NCBI RefSeq assembly: GCF_900113735.1
Contig: NZ_FOQM01000005.1
Coordinates: 124,001-188,000 of the forward strand
Source: Bradyrhizobium sp. Gha
GTDB lineage: Bacteria > Pseudomonadota > Alphaproteobacteria > Rhizobiales > Xanthobacteraceae
Length of the DNA: 64,000 bases
Direction of reading: 5' to 3'
Made by a program: the position numbers and the translations under genes. The notes beneath the pieces are model-generated. The model searched no databases, was not told the origin of the DNA, and saw nothing but the letters and a program-made list of their open reading frames with translations. Positions 44,592 through 53,481 of this stretch are shown here, piece after piece. The first letter of the stretch is position 1; each line of letters begins with the position of its first letter.

Positions 44592-45326
44592 TCAGGTCGG
44601 CAGTCTCCCCGCCACCGTCGACTTCAGGATCGCTTCCAGCAGTTGCTCGGCCGTCGTGCCCGCGGGCAGCCGTTCCAGAATATCCTCCAGCCGCCCGTCG
44701 AGCAGCAGCATGGTGAAACCGTGCACCATCGACCAGGCCCGCGCGATCGCCGCGCCCTGCTCGACGGTCAGGTTGTCGCCGCGGATCGGCTCCTGCCGCA
44801 TCGCGCCGATGGCATTGGCAAGTCCGGCAAAAGAGGATTCCGCCGCCTCGTGCAGCGAGGGCCTGGAATAGTCGAGGCGCTCGGTGCGGAACATCAGGCC
44901 GTACATGCCGGGATGCGCCTGGGCATAAGCCACATAGGCTTTCGGTCGCGCCAGCGCCCGCTCCAGCGGCGAAGTGACCGCCTCGCAGGAGGCGGCCATC
45001 GCCGCGTTGAATTGGCGGAAACCGATCGCCGCGAGCTCACTGACGAGCCCCGTGAGATCGCCAAAATGATGCGTCGGCGCGGCATGCGACACGCCAGCCT
45101 CGCGTGCCACCGCGCGCAGCGTCAGGCCGGCGAGCCCGTCGCGCTCCAGCACTCGTTCGGCGGCCTGGAGCAGAGCCTGGCGCAAGGCGCCATGGTGATA
45201 AGGCGTCTCGGTCTTCACGCTGGCCGGGCGGCGAGCCGGGCGAGGTGCCGGGGATGTCTTCTTGGGCGGGCGCGTGCGGCGAGCCGTTTCGCTCTTGGTA
45301 TCGCTCTTGGTATCGCTCTTGGCCAT
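44592..45326 (-). CDS. TetR/AcrR-family transcriptional regulator
   Basis: 244 residues. A Lys/Pro/Arg-rich N-terminal extension of about 40 residues precedes the TetR helix-turn-helix (ALLQAAERVLERDGLAGLTL, VAREAGVSHAAPTHHFGD). The C-terminal ligand domain includes MYGLMFRTERLDYSRPSL and ARAWSMVHGFTMLLLDGRL. It is divergent from the carotenoid oxygenase gene, and the 105-base gap holds two operator-like sites, so it most likely represses that gene and itself. Confidence 0.9.
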   Translation of the reverse strand: MAKSDTKSDTKSETARRTRPPKKTSPAPRPARRPASVKTETPYHHGALRQALLQAAERVLERDGLAGLTLRAVAREAGVSHAAPTHHFGDLTGLVSELAAIGFRQFNAAMAASCEAVTSPLERALARPKAYVAYAQAHPGMYGLMFRTERLDYSRPSLHEAAESSFAGLANAIGAMRQEPIRGDNLTVEQGAAIARAWSMVHGFTMLLLDGRLEDILERLPAGTTAEQLLEAILKSTVAGRLPT

Positions 45327-45348
45327 TTACAAGCTATATGACGCTATA

Positions 45349-45417
45349 TTGACAGTGTAAAGATTCCACTTGACGGAAACGGTGATCGGCCCTATGCCAT
45401 CTTTACGATGTAAAGAT
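45349..45417. promoter_or_regulatory. Two TetR-type operator sites in the divergent promoter
   Basis: Site A (45349-45365) is TTGACAGTGTAAAGATT. Site B (45399-45417) is ATCTTTAC-GAT-GTAAAGAT, a perfect palindrome with 8-bp arms. Both share GTAAAGAT; site A also contains a TTGACA -35-like hexamer. They lie between the TetR gene and the oxygenase gene it faces. Confidence 0.75.
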
Positions 45418-45431
45418 AGAGAGGATACGCC

Positions 45432-46832
45432 GTGCATCAGGATGCGACCGCCGAGCGCCGCAACAACATCGCGCCGATTCCGTTCGAGGCGGACGCGCCT
45501 TTCCTGAAGATCGTCGGCGAATTGCCGCGCGAGCTGAACGGCACGCTCTATCGCAACGGTCCCAACCCGCAGTTCGAATACCCTGGCGCACACTGGTTCG
45601 TCGGCGACGGCATGCTGCACGCGTTTCACCTCGAAGACGGGCGTGCCTCCTACCGCAACCGCTGGATCCGGACGCCGAAATGGCTCGCCGAGCACGATGC
45701 CGGCCGGGCGTTCTTCGGCAAGGGCTTCGGCAACAGATTGCCGGACGCGCCTGCTCATGTCACCGACGGCGGCGTCGCCAACACCAACATCATCTTCCAC
45801 GCCGGCAAGCTGCTCGCGCTGGAAGAAGCGCATCTGCCGACCGAGATCGAGGCGGGCACGCTGGCGACGCGCGGCTACCATGATTATCAGGGCCGCGTCG
45901 CCGGCAGCTTCACCGCGCATCCGAAGATCGACCCGGTCACGGGCGAGCTGGTGTTCTTCGGCTACAATGCGGCGGGGCGGCTGACATCGGCCCTCTCGTA
46001 CGGATCAATCGATGCCTCCGGCAAGGCAACGCGCTTCGAGAGGTTCGAGACGCCCTATGCCAGCATGGTGCACGACTTCATCGTCACCGAAAATTACGTG
46101 CTGTTTCCGATCCTGCCGCTCACCGGCAGCATGGAGCGCGCGATGAGCGGCAAGCCGCCCTATGCCTGGGAGCCTGAGAAAGGTGCCTATGTCGGCGTGA
46201 TGAAACGCAACGGATCGAGCAAGGACATCGTCTGGTTCCGCGGTGAATCCTGCTACGTCTTCCACATCATGAATGCGTGGGAAGAAGGAACTCGCATCGT
46301 CGCCGACGTCATGCAATTCGACGAAGCGCCGCTGTTTCCGCATCCCGACGGCTCGCCCGTCAAACGTGAAACACCGTTCGCGCGCCATTGCCGCTGGACC
46401 TTCGATCTCGCTGACAATACCGACCGCTTCCAGCAGGTTTATCTCGATGATCTGACCGGCGAATTCCCGCGCGTCGACGATCGCCGCGCCGGGCTGAAGA
46501 GCCGCCACGGCTGGTACGCCTGCGCCAATCCGAAGGCGCCGATGTTCGGCGCGCTGTGCGGCGTCGTCCATGTCGACGGCACCGGCAAGCGGCTCGGCCA
46601 ATATCTGCTGCCGGGCGGCGACACCATCTCCGAGCCCGTCTTCGTCGAGCGCTCGAAGGATGCGCCCGAGGGCGACGGTTGGTTGCTGGCTGTGGTCTGG
46701 CGCGCGCGGGAGAACCGCAGCGACCTCGCCGTGTTCAACGCCACCGACATCGAGGCTGGCCCCGCCGCTCTGGTGCAGCTCGGCCATCGCGTGCCCGACG
46801 GCTTTCATGGCAATTGGGTGGGAGCGCAATAG
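45432..46832 (+). CDS. Carotenoid oxygenase (RPE65/lignostilbene dioxygenase family)
   Basis: 466 residues from a GTG at 45432 with GAGAGGA upstream. The seven-bladed-propeller family motifs appear in order: ELPRELNGTLYRNGPNPQFE, HWFVGDGMLHAFHLEDG, ALEEAHLPTEIEAGTL, AHPKIDPVTGELVFFGY, MVHDFIVTENYVLFPILPL, WFRGESCYVFHIMNAWEEG and DGFHGNW. The His residues in AHPK, VHDF, VFHI and FHGN supply the four iron ligands. The enzyme cleaves a polyene or stilbene double bond with O2. Natural substrate unknown. Confidence 0.92.
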   Translation: MHQDATAERRNNIAPIPFEADAPFLKIVGELPRELNGTLYRNGPNPQFEYPGAHWFVGDGMLHAFHLEDGRASYRNRWIRTPKWLAEHDAGRAFFGKGFGNRLPDAPAHVTDGGVANTNIIFHAGKLLALEEAHLPTEIEAGTLATRGYHDYQGRVAGSFTAHPKIDPVTGELVFFGYNAAGRLTSALSYGSIDASGKATRFERFETPYASMVHDFIVTENYVLFPILPLTGSMERAMSGKPPYAWEPEKGAYVGVMKRNGSSKDIVWFRGESCYVFHIMNAWEEGTRIVADVMQFDEAPLFPHPDGSPVKRETPFARHCRWTFDLADNTDRFQQVYLDDLTGEFPRVDDRRAGLKSRHGWYACANPKAPMFGALCGVVHVDGTGKRLGQYLLPGGDTISEPVFVERSKDAPEGDGWLLAVVWRARENRSDLAVFNATDIEAGPAALVQLGHRVPDGFHGNWVGAQ

Positions 46833-46882
46833 GCCGCCCCCTGGCCGCTCCGGCACTGCGGATGCATCAAGCGAGACCGCGC

Positions 46883-47365
46883 ATGCACGCCCCCACGACT
46901 ACCGCAAACTATCTCGCCATCCTGGCGCTGATCTACGCTGCGCTTGCGCTCCAGGTGATCCGGCTGCGTCGGAGCAACGGCGCCGCCTTCGACGACGGCG
47001 GTAACGAACGCCTGCGCAGTGCGATCCGCGCCCACGGCAATTTCATGGAATACGTCCCCATCATCACGCTGATGGGCGCGCTTCTCGAAATGTCCGGCGT
47101 ATCGCCGTTGCGCATTCATTTGCTGATGGGGGCGCTCGTGCTGTCGCGGCTGTTGCATCCGCTCGGCATGTACGCGACGCCGGGCTCGCTCAGATTCGTG
47201 ATCTGCCGCGGCGGAAGCATCTTCCTGACCATCGGTCTTCTGGTCTCGAGCGCGCTGACCGTCCTGTCGCGCCTGCCCTGGGCTGCCGTGGCCGACGAGA
47301 TATCCGACCAAGCCATTGCAACAATTCATTTTTTACAGGTCATTCACGTCATTTTGACACTGTAA
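46883..47365 (+). CDS. MAPEG-family membrane protein
   Basis: 160 residues from the ATG at 46883; an in-frame ATG at 46862 is the alternative. Four hydrophobic helices with the MAPEG signature RSAIRAHGNFMEYVPIITL and LRIHLLMGALVLSRLLHPLG. Family knowledge: membrane-associated eicosanoid/glutathione metabolism proteins; bacterial members are uncharacterised or GSH-dependent. It follows the oxygenase by 50 bases. Operator site C overlaps its last codons. Confidence 0.85.
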   Translation: MHAPTTTANYLAILALIYAALALQVIRLRRSNGAAFDDGGNERLRSAIRAHGNFMEYVPIITLMGALLEMSGVSPLRIHLLMGALVLSRLLHPLGMYATPGSLRFVICRGGSIFLTIGLLVSSALTVLSRLPWAAVADEISDQAIATIHFLQVIHVILTL

Positions 47366-47421
47366 AGATTTTGCTTGACCCGTCGCCAGCCCTGAACTAC
47401 CAATCTTGACATCGTAAAGAT
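47354..47421. promoter_or_regulatory. Two further TetR-type operator sites before the downstream membrane genes
   Basis: Site C (47354-47370) is TTGACACTGTAAAGATT, nearly identical to site A. Site D (47403-47421) is ATCTTGACATCGTAAAGAT, close to palindromic site B. They indicate a second promoter under the same regulator inside the cluster. An ATG at 47420 lies in site D, so translation probably starts at 47441 instead. Confidence 0.7.
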
Positions 47422-47440
47422 GGCTTCGATCGAGGCGACC

Positions 47441-48016
47441 ATGACGATCTTCCTGATCCTTGCTCCCTACGGCGCCTACACCTTTCTGATGTTCATGACC
47501 TCGGCGACGATCTCGGTGTTCGCGGCCTGTGCGATCTGCCTCGCCACGATCGCAATCGACGTTGCGCGCGGCCGTTCGGTGAAGATCTTGGCTGCGGGTT
47601 CGGCGATCCTGTTCGCCGGCATCGGCCTCTTCCTCGCGCTGCACGATCCCTGGCTCAGCACGCTCGGCGTCAAGCTCTCGGTCGACATCGGCATCTTCGT
47701 CATCTCGCTCGGCTCGATGCTGGCGCGCCGCCCGTTCACGCTGCAATACGCGATCGAATCCGTGCCGGCCGAAACCGCGGCGATGCCAGGTTTCCTGACT
47801 GCCAACTACTTCATCACCGGCGCATGGACCCTGGCTGCTCTTCTGATGATGGCCGCCAACATCGTGCTGCTCTACTTCCCGGGCCTGCCGGTTTGGCTCG
47901 GCATCGCAGTGGCTTTCGCTGCCCGCAACAGCGCGATCTATTTCACCAAATGGTATCCCGAATATCGCCAGATCAAGTATGGTACGCCCACTGGCGCGCT
48001 GCCCGAAGTCCAGTGA
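47441..48016 (+). CDS. IspZ-like / conserved multi-pass membrane protein
   Basis: 191 residues from the ATG at 47441 (GAGG seven bases upstream), preferred over 47420 because the latter lies in an operator. Five or six hydrophobic helices (MTIFLILAPYGAYTFLMFM, ILAAGSAILFAGIGLFLAL). The C-terminal NSAIYFTKWYPEYRQIKYG is cytoplasmic-like. It shares size and topology with the IspZ-type protein that follows, but motif similarity is weak. Function unknown; presumably co-regulated with the oxygenase through sites C and D. Confidence 0.7.
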   Translation: MTIFLILAPYGAYTFLMFMTSATISVFAACAICLATIAIDVARGRSVKILAAGSAILFAGIGLFLALHDPWLSTLGVKLSVDIGIFVISLGSMLARRPFTLQYAIESVPAETAAMPGFLTANYFITGAWTLAALLMMAANIVLLYFPGLPVWLGIAVAFAARNSAIYFTKWYPEYRQIKYGTPTGALPEVQ

Positions 48017-48029
48017 TACAGGATCGACA

Positions 48030-48584
48030 ATGAAGGACGCATTCGCCCGCCTCGCCTCCGACTTCCTGTCGGCCATCGTCTTCCTGGTGATCTATCTCAT
48101 CACCGACAACGTCATCCTGGCGACGTCGGTGGCGGTTGCAGGCGCGATCGCGCAAGTGATCTATGCCCGCGTGAAGCGACGCGAGCTTGGCTACATGACC
48201 TATGCGAGCCTCGCGCTCGTCGTCGTGCTTGGTACGGTGACGCTGCTGACCAACGACCCTCGCTTCATGTTGGCAAAGCCTGCGATCGCGCATTTCGCGA
48301 TCGGCGCGATCATGCTCAAGCGCGGCTGGATGCTGCGCTATATGCCGCCGGTCGTGGTCGAGACCGCGCCGGAATATGTCACCGCTGCGGGCTATGCCTG
48401 GGCGGCGCTGATGTTCGTCCTCGGCGCCGGCACGATCGCGGTCGCCTCGACCGGTGACCTGAAGCTGTGGGCGTTCTACATCTCGGCGGTCGCAGGCGGC
48501 GCCAAGGCCCTCGCCTTTGCCGTGCAGTACGTGGTGTTCAGGCTGGTCGTCACCAGCCGCCGGCGCGCCGCCGCCCGCGCCTGA
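48030..48584 (+). CDS. Septation protein A/IspZ (YciB) family membrane protein
   Basis: 184 residues, five hydrophobic helices. FLSAIVFLVIYLITDNVILA, ARVKRRELGYMTYASLALVV and VTLLTNDPRFMLAKPAIAHF, then AIGAIMLKRGWMLRYMPPVV, follow the IspZ/YciB pattern (the xxLLxxDPRFxxxKP core). Classical IspZ acts in envelope and septum integrity; this shorter paralogue sits in a TetR-controlled cluster with an oxygenase, so a housekeeping division role is doubtful. Starts 14 bases after the preceding stop. Confidence 0.8.
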   Translation: MKDAFARLASDFLSAIVFLVIYLITDNVILATSVAVAGAIAQVIYARVKRRELGYMTYASLALVVVLGTVTLLTNDPRFMLAKPAIAHFAIGAIMLKRGWMLRYMPPVVVETAPEYVTAAGYAWAALMFVLGAGTIAVASTGDLKLWAFYISAVAGGAKALAFAVQYVVFRLVVTSRRRAAARA

Positions 48585-48703
48585 ATGCCGCCCAGCGAAC
48601 GTTGAAGGGCCGTTAGGAACCCGCCCCGACTTGCGCTATAGGCTCAACCCAGGACTGGCTGCGGATCATCGCAGCCCGCCGGGATCATGTTCGGGAGACG
48701 CGA

Positions 48704-49000
48704 ATGGCCGTGGACGGCAACTGGAATCTCACCATGACGACGCCGATGGGCGAACGCCAAGCGACGCTGAGCCTGAAGACCGCGGGCGGCACCCTCACAG
48801 GCACGCAGGGCGCGGACGGCAATACCACCGAGATTTTTGACGGCACCGTCTCTGGCGACAACGTCTCCTGGAAGGTCTCGATCACCAACCCGATGCCGCT
48901 GACGCTCGAATTCACCGGCACGGTTGCCGGCGACAGCATCAACGGCGAGATGGGCATCGGCCCGATGGGCAGCTTCCCCTTCACGGGCACGCGGGCCTAA
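48704..49000 (+). CDS. Small conserved beta-rich hypothetical protein
   Basis: 98 residues preceded by GGGAG. All-beta pattern of alternating strands (WNLTMTTPMGERQATLSLK, TLTGTQGADGNTTEIFDGTV, VSWKVSITNPMPLTLEFTG, GPMGSFPFTGTR). Similar short proteins occur widely in alphaproteobacteria without assigned function; the fold suggests a lipocalin-like or half-barrel binding domain. No signal peptide. Its stop faces the fumarase gene across a strong hairpin. Confidence 0.8.
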   Translation: MAVDGNWNLTMTTPMGERQATLSLKTAGGTLTGTQGADGNTTEIFDGTVSGDNVSWKVSITNPMPLTLEFTGTVAGDSINGEMGIGPMGSFPFTGTRA

Positions 49001-49001
49001 G

Positions 49002-49039
49002 CCTCTCCCTTGCCCCGCTCTCGCGGGGCGAGGTGAGGA
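49002..49039. terminator. Hairpin between convergent genes
   Basis: A GC-rich inverted repeat with core GCCCCGC (49012-49018) and GCGGGGC (49023-49029), extended outwards by CTC/GAG pairs. It fills the whole gap between the small beta-rich gene and the fumarase stop, so it can serve both transcripts. No long T-run follows. Confidence 0.55.
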
Positions 49040-50695
49040 CTAGCCCAAGTTCAACTCCTTGAAGAAGTCGTTGCCCTTGTCGTCGATGATGATGAAGGCT
49101 GGGAAGTCGACGACTTCGATGCGCCAGATCGCTTCCATGCCGAGCTCGGGATATTCGAGCACCTCGACCTTCTTGATGCAGTGCTCGGCGAGGTTCGCCG
49201 CCGCGCCACCGATCGAGCCGAGATAGAAGCCGCCATATTTCTTGCAGGCCTCGCGCACCGCGGGCGCGCGGTTGCCCTTTGCTACCATCACCATCGAGCC
49301 GCCGGCGGCCTGGAACTGGTCGACGAAGGAATCCATGCGGCCTGCGGTGGTCGGACCGAACGCACCGGAAGCGTAACCCTCGGGCGTCTTGGCTGGACCG
49401 GCATAGTAGACCGGATGGTTCTTGAAATAGTCCGGCAGCGATTCGCCCTTGTCCAGACGTTCGCGCAGCTTGGCATGCGCGGAGTCGCGCGCGACGATCA
49501 TGGTGCCGGTCATCGAGACGCGCGTCTTGATCGGATGCTTCGAGAAGGTCGCCAGGATGTCCTTCATCGGCTGGTTGAGGTCGATCTTGACGACCTCGCC
49601 GCCAAGCGCCTCTTCGACCTCAGGCAGATATTGCGCGGGATTGTGCTCGAGCTCCTCGAGATAGACGCCATCCTTTGTGATCTTGCCGAGCACCTGGCGG
49701 TCGGCCGAGCAGGACACGCCGAGCCCAATCGGGAGCGATGCGCCGTGACGCGGCATGCGGATCACGCGGACGTCGTGGCAGAAATATTTGCCGCCGAACT
49801 GCGCGCCCACGCCCAGGCTTTGCGTCATCTTGTGGATTTCCTTCTCCATCTCGACGTCGCGGAAGGCGTTGCCATCGGGCGAACCGTGGGTCGGCAGCGC
49901 ATCGAGATAGCGGGCGGAGGCGAGCTTCACCGTCTTCATGCACAGCTCGGCCGAGGTGCCGCCGATCACGATCGCGAGGTGATAAGGCGGGCACGCCGCG
50001 GTGCCGAGCGTCAGGATCTTTTCCTTAAGAAAGGCGAGCAGCCGGTCCTTGGTCAGCACCGAGGGCGTGGCCTGGAACAGGAAGCTCTTGTTGGCGGAGC
50101 CGCCGCCCTTCGCCATGAACATGAACTTGTAGGCGTCGTCACCTTCGGCGTAAATCTCGCACTGCGCCGGCATGTTGTTGGCGGTGTTCTTCTCCTCGTA
50201 CATCGACAAGGGTGCAACCTGCGAGTAGCGCAGATTGCGGCGCAGATAGGCATCGCGCGCGCCTTCCGACAGCGCCGCCTCGTCGTCACCGTCGGTGATG
50301 ACGTTGCAGCCCTTCTTTCCCATGATGATTGCGGTTCCGGTGTCCTGGCACATCGGCAGCACGCCGCCGGCGGCAATGTTGGCGTTCTTGAGGAAGTCCA
50401 GCGCGACGAACTTGTCGTTCGGGCTCGCCTCGCCGTCCTCCAGGATCGCGCGGAGCTGCTTCAGATGGCCGGGTCGCAGATAATGGTTGATGTCGCCGAA
50501 AGCCGCCTCGGACAGCGCCCGCAATGCCTCGCGCGACACCACCAGCATGTCCTTGCCCAAGACCTTCTCGACCCTGACACCCTCGGACGTGATCTTCTTG
50601 TAGGGCGTCTCGTCCTTGCCCAGCGGAAACAGCGGGGTGTGCTTGTAGGGCGGCACGGGCTTCGAGGCGTCGGGGAAGGCGGTTGGAGCGTTCAT
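49040..50695 (-). CDS. fumA: Class I fumarate hydratase
   Basis: 551 residues. Class I (iron-sulfur) fumarase hallmarks: [20 protein letters not shown] with the cluster Cys, [52 protein letters not shown], and in the C-terminal TtdB-like part [15 protein letters not shown] and [17 protein letters not shown]. The two halves correspond to fused TtdA- and TtdB-type subunits. It interconverts fumarate and malate in the TCA cycle; the 4Fe-4S cluster makes it oxygen- and iron-sensitive. Genes nearby are unrelated. Confidence 0.95.
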   Translation of the reverse strand: MNAPTAFPDASKPVPPYKHTPLFPLGKDETPYKKITSEGVRVEKVLGKDMLVVSREALRALSEAAFGDINHYLRPGHLKQLRAILEDGEASPNDKFVALDFLKNANIAAGGVLPMCQDTGTAIIMGKKGCNVITDGDDEAALSEGARDAYLRRNLRYSQVAPLSMYEEKNTANNMPAQCEIYAEGDDAYKFMFMAKGGGSANKSFLFQATPSVLTKDRLLAFLKEKILTLGTAACPPYHLAIVIGGTSAELCMKTVKLASARYLDALPTHGSPDGNAFRDVEMEKEIHKMTQSLGVGAQFGGKYFCHDVRVIRMPRHGASLPIGLGVSCSADRQVLGKITKDGVYLEELEHNPAQYLPEVEEALGGEVVKIDLNQPMKDILATFSKHPIKTRVSMTGTMIVARDSAHAKLRERLDKGESLPDYFKNHPVYYAGPAKTPEGYASGAFGPTTAGRMDSFVDQFQAAGGSMVMVAKGNRAPAVREACKKYGGFYLGSIGGAAANLAEHCIKKVEVLEYPELGMEAIWRIEVVDFPAFIIIDDKGNDFFKELNLG

Positions 50696-50940
50696 GAGGC
50701 AAATCTCGGGGTTCTGGAGCCCTCGTGCGGGCCCTGGCTGAGAAGCGTTCTAAGCTTTTTTACCGCAAAGGGAAGGCGTTCTGGCACGGCCGGGGCATCC
50801 CCATTCGGACCGTGACGACCGTCTTGGCGGCCGGCATCGTCGATGGGTGGTGTTGACTGTGCCCAACAGAGCCAGGTTGCACCCCCTTGCACTTCGCGCG
50901 CGGCAACGGTTGAATGCGCGCCCTCAAGGGGCTTTTCATC

Positions 50941-51420
50941 ATGATTTTCAAATTGGACTTTCGCGGCGCGATGCTGGTCGCCGCCGCAATCACCGGCCTT
51001 GTGACGCTTGCCGCGCCTGCGCGCGCGGACCAGTGCGACGACATCGCAAAGCAGCTCGCCGGCGGCATCGATGGGCTGAAGGTCAATTTCAAGGCCGCCA
51101 ACATCATTTACCTGACGCATCCGGCGGCAAAGGAGCTTTCGCTCGGCTGCCGCGCGCGGGGACAGGCCTATTCCAACGAGCTCTACGCCAAGGGCGACCG
51201 CAAGCCGACACCGCAGTTCTATGATCTGGTGGCGTCCGCGACAGCAATCATCTTCACGGTGACGAAGGACGACACCACGACAGGCGCAACGCGCTGCCTG
51301 AAGCGCATGGGCCTCTTGCGCGGCGACAAGGTCACGATGCGCTACAAGCGCCTCAACATGGAATGCACGCGCACCAAGACGGACGCATCGATCGCGATCA
51401 CGCGACCGAAGGACGAGTAG
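50941..51420 (+). CDS. Exported hypothetical protein
   Basis: 159 residues from the ATG at 50941 (AAGGGG upstream); an ATG at 50914 is in frame. Signal peptide GAMLVAAAITGLVTLAAPARA with an Ala-x-Ala cleavage site, then a 120-residue domain with four Cys (DQCDDIAKQL, LGCRARGQAY, ATRCLKRMGLL, LNMECTRTK) that could form two disulfides. A conserved hypothetical of bradyrhizobia; function unknown. Confidence 0.75.
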   Translation: MIFKLDFRGAMLVAAAITGLVTLAAPARADQCDDIAKQLAGGIDGLKVNFKAANIIYLTHPAAKELSLGCRARGQAYSNELYAKGDRKPTPQFYDLVASATAIIFTVTKDDTTTGATRCLKRMGLLRGDKVTMRYKRLNMECTRTKTDASIAITRPKDE

Positions 51421-51488
51421 CGCGCCGCTCCTTCGCTCTTTCCGCGCGCAGGCGGCCCACCTATCGTGACGCTGCCTACCGCGTGCTC

Positions 51489-51575
51489 CGTCGTTGCGAG
51501 CGAACCGAAGCAATCCAGTCTATCTCCGCGGTGACAGTCTGTATTGCTTCGTCGCAAGGGCTCCTCGCAATGACG
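51489..51575. repeat. Bradyrhizobial-type interspersed palindromic repeat
   Basis: Ends are inverted copies: CGTCGTTGCGAG at the left and CTCGCAATGACG at the right. The interior contains CAATCCAG and ATTGCTTCG. Related elements are at 55483-55576 and 60528-60607. All are intergenic. Confidence 0.8.
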
Positions 51576-51730
51576 AGGAGAGAGCAGTCCCTCCCTTACA
51601 GAGCGCAGTAACCAGCCGCCCAACAGCGCAGTTCACCGCGCCAGATCCCTCGCATTTTAACGATTGGCTTGACGGAAGCTTCGTCTCCCCGGGCGCAGGG
51701 TCAGTTGTTTCAATCTGTGAGGATCCGTGG

Positions 51731-51898
51731 ATGAGCGTTTCAAGCGTTGCACCGCCCCCCGTCACGATCGTGGTCCCGAGCTACGACACGACCAAGCAGC
51801 CGGACGACCAGACCAAGGACGACGACGCGACCAACCAGCCAACGCAATCTGCGCCGCTGCCGCCCGGCCAGGGCACGCGGATCGACCAGCTCGCCTGA
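51731..51898 (+). CDS. Small hypothetical protein, 55 residues
   Basis: ATG at 51731 with GAGGA eight bases upstream. The peptide is MSVSSVAPPPVTIVVPSYDT then an Asp/Thr/Gln-rich stretch (KQPDDQTKDDDATNQPTQ) and ends RIDQLA. Low complexity and probably disordered. The start context and composition look genuine, but no function is known. Confidence 0.5.
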   Translation: MSVSSVAPPPVTIVVPSYDTTKQPDDQTKDDDATNQPTQSAPLPPGQGTRIDQLA

Positions 51899-52013
51899 TC
51901 GCGCCTGCCTGCGATGAACAACCCGGTCCCGACGGCCGGGCTTTTCGCGCGTCCGGCCGCATCTTTGCCGGATAGCGCCGCCAGACTCATGCGAGCCTGC
52001 CGGGGAACCGCGC

Positions 52014-52688
52014 ATGATCGCACGCCTGTTGTTGCAAAACACGATCTTCACCGCCGCGATGGGCGCGCTGCTGTTCGCATCCGCCGGCACGCTGCGTTGG
52101 CCGTCGGCCTGGGTGTTCCTCATCACTTCGCTCCTGGTCGGCCCGCTCTGCGGCTGGTGGCTCTACCGGATCGATCCGGGCCTATTGGCAGAGCGGCTTC
52201 GTCCGGTGATCCAGAGGGACCAGCCGGGCGCCGACAAGGCCTTCATGATCGCCTTCATGGCGGCCATCCTGGTCTGGCTCATTGTCATCGGTCTCGACCG
52301 GCGCGCTGTTGCCTCGAACGTACCGCTCGCGTTGCAGGTCCTGGGCTTCGTGCTGTACCTCGCCTGCACGCTCTTCACGATGTGGGTGTTCCGCGAGAAC
52401 TCGTTCGCCGCGCCCGTGGTGAAGCTGCAGGCCGAGCGGGGCCAGCACGTGATCTCATCGGGGCCTTACGCCCATGTCCGCCATCCCATGTACAGCGGCA
52501 TGCTGATGTTCTTCGCGGGCGTGCCGCTAATCCTCGGCTCGTGGTGGGGTCTTGCGATCGCGCCGATCCTCGTCCTGTTGATCGCGGTGCGCATCAGCAT
52601 CGAGGAGCGCACGCTGATCGCGGGGCTATCAGGCTATGCCGATTACGCGGCGCGGGTGCGCTACCGCCTGATGCCCGGCGTGTGGTAA
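52014..52688 (+). CDS. Isoprenylcysteine carboxyl methyltransferase-like membrane protein
   Basis: 224 residues with five or six hydrophobic helices. The C-terminal catalytic region is typical of the ICMT/PEMT group: ERGQHVISSGPYAHVRHPMY followed by SGMLMFFAGVPLILGSWWG, then RISIEERTLI and YADYAARVRYRLMPGVW. The GPYxxVRHPxY and E-E motifs bind SAM and form the active site. Bacterial members methylate small isoprenoid or phospholipid-like substrates; the exact one is unknown. Ends one base before the GST gene stop on the other strand. Confidence 0.87.
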   Translation: MIARLLLQNTIFTAAMGALLFASAGTLRWPSAWVFLITSLLVGPLCGWWLYRIDPGLLAERLRPVIQRDQPGADKAFMIAFMAAILVWLIVIGLDRRAVASNVPLALQVLGFVLYLACTLFTMWVFRENSFAAPVVKLQAERGQHVISSGPYAHVRHPMYSGMLMFFAGVPLILGSWWGLAIAPILVLLIAVRISIEERTLIAGLSGYADYAARVRYRLMPGVW

Positions 52689-52689
52689 C

Positions 52690-53397
52690 TCACGCGTCCA
52701 GTTCGCGATAGCGCCGAAAGATGCCCTGCTCGTTGTAGGGAATGCGGCGCTCGCTTGCCAGATAGGCCTTGATGTTCGGCCGCGCCGCGACGCGGTCGTG
52801 CAGGCCGACAAGGCCGGGAATGTTCCGCTCGAACGCCTTCATGCGCTTCGCAAAGGCGTAGCGCAGCCCGTCGACGATCTGGAACAGCGAGAGATCGACA
52901 TAGCTCAGCCTGCGACCGGTGACGTAAGCGCCGCCGTTGGCGTCGAGCAGCCCTTCGAAATAGCCGAGATATTTCGGCACGCGCTCGTCCCAGAATTCGG
53001 TGGTGCGCTTCTTCGCGGGCGCCCTCTGGTCTTCGTAGTACAGCGACGGCCCGAGCGGATGATGGGTGTCGTGGATCTCGACCACGAAATCGGTGATGGT
53101 CAATTGAAGCTGGTGCACCCAGAGCTTTCCAGCTTCCGTCTTCGGCGCGAGCCCATGCCGCGCGCCGAGATAGAGCAGGATGTTGGCGGTCTGGCCGATC
53201 ACGAGCTTGCCCGCTTTCAGGAACGGCGGTGCAAAGGGCGGCGTACCCTTGCGAACGTCCATCATCTTCATCATCGCAGCCGAGCCGCGCGGACCGCGCG
53301 CGACGTCGACGTAATCCGCGCCCGCCTCCTCCAGCGCCAGCCGCACATATTCACCGCGGCCCTGGATTTCGGGCCAGTAGTAGAGCTCGTAGGTCAT
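52690..53397 (-). CDS. Glutathione S-transferase family protein
   Basis: 235 residues. The N-terminal thioredoxin-like domain (MTYELYYWPEIQGRGEYVRL with the active-site Tyr, then PPFLKAGKLVIGQTANILLY containing the cis-Pro/glutathione-binding loop) is followed by an all-alpha C-terminal domain (GRRLSYVDLSLFQIVDGLRY with the conserved N-capping Asp). Conjugates or reduces substrates with glutathione in the cytosol. Substrate not predictable. AGGAA precedes the ATG. Confidence 0.9.
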   Translation of the reverse strand: MTYELYYWPEIQGRGEYVRLALEEAGADYVDVARGPRGSAAMMKMMDVRKGTPPFAPPFLKAGKLVIGQTANILLYLGARHGLAPKTEAGKLWVHQLQLTITDFVVEIHDTHHPLGPSLYYEDQRAPAKKRTTEFWDERVPKYLGYFEGLLDANGGAYVTGRRLSYVDLSLFQIVDGLRYAFAKRMKAFERNIPGLVGLHDRVAARPNIKAYLASERRIPYNEQGIFRRYRELDA

Positions 53398-53481
53398 GGA
53401 ACAGTTCCTGTGACGCGCGGGACAAGCCTAGCACGCGACGCAAGTTCGGTCGTCACACACTCCTGGTAACGTCGGGGGACC

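Noticed and set aside
49181..50815. 544-codon plus-strand open frame opposite the class I fumarase
   Set aside because: Antisense shadow caused by high GC3; low-complexity Arg/Val/Asp composition and full overlap with an unmistakable gene.
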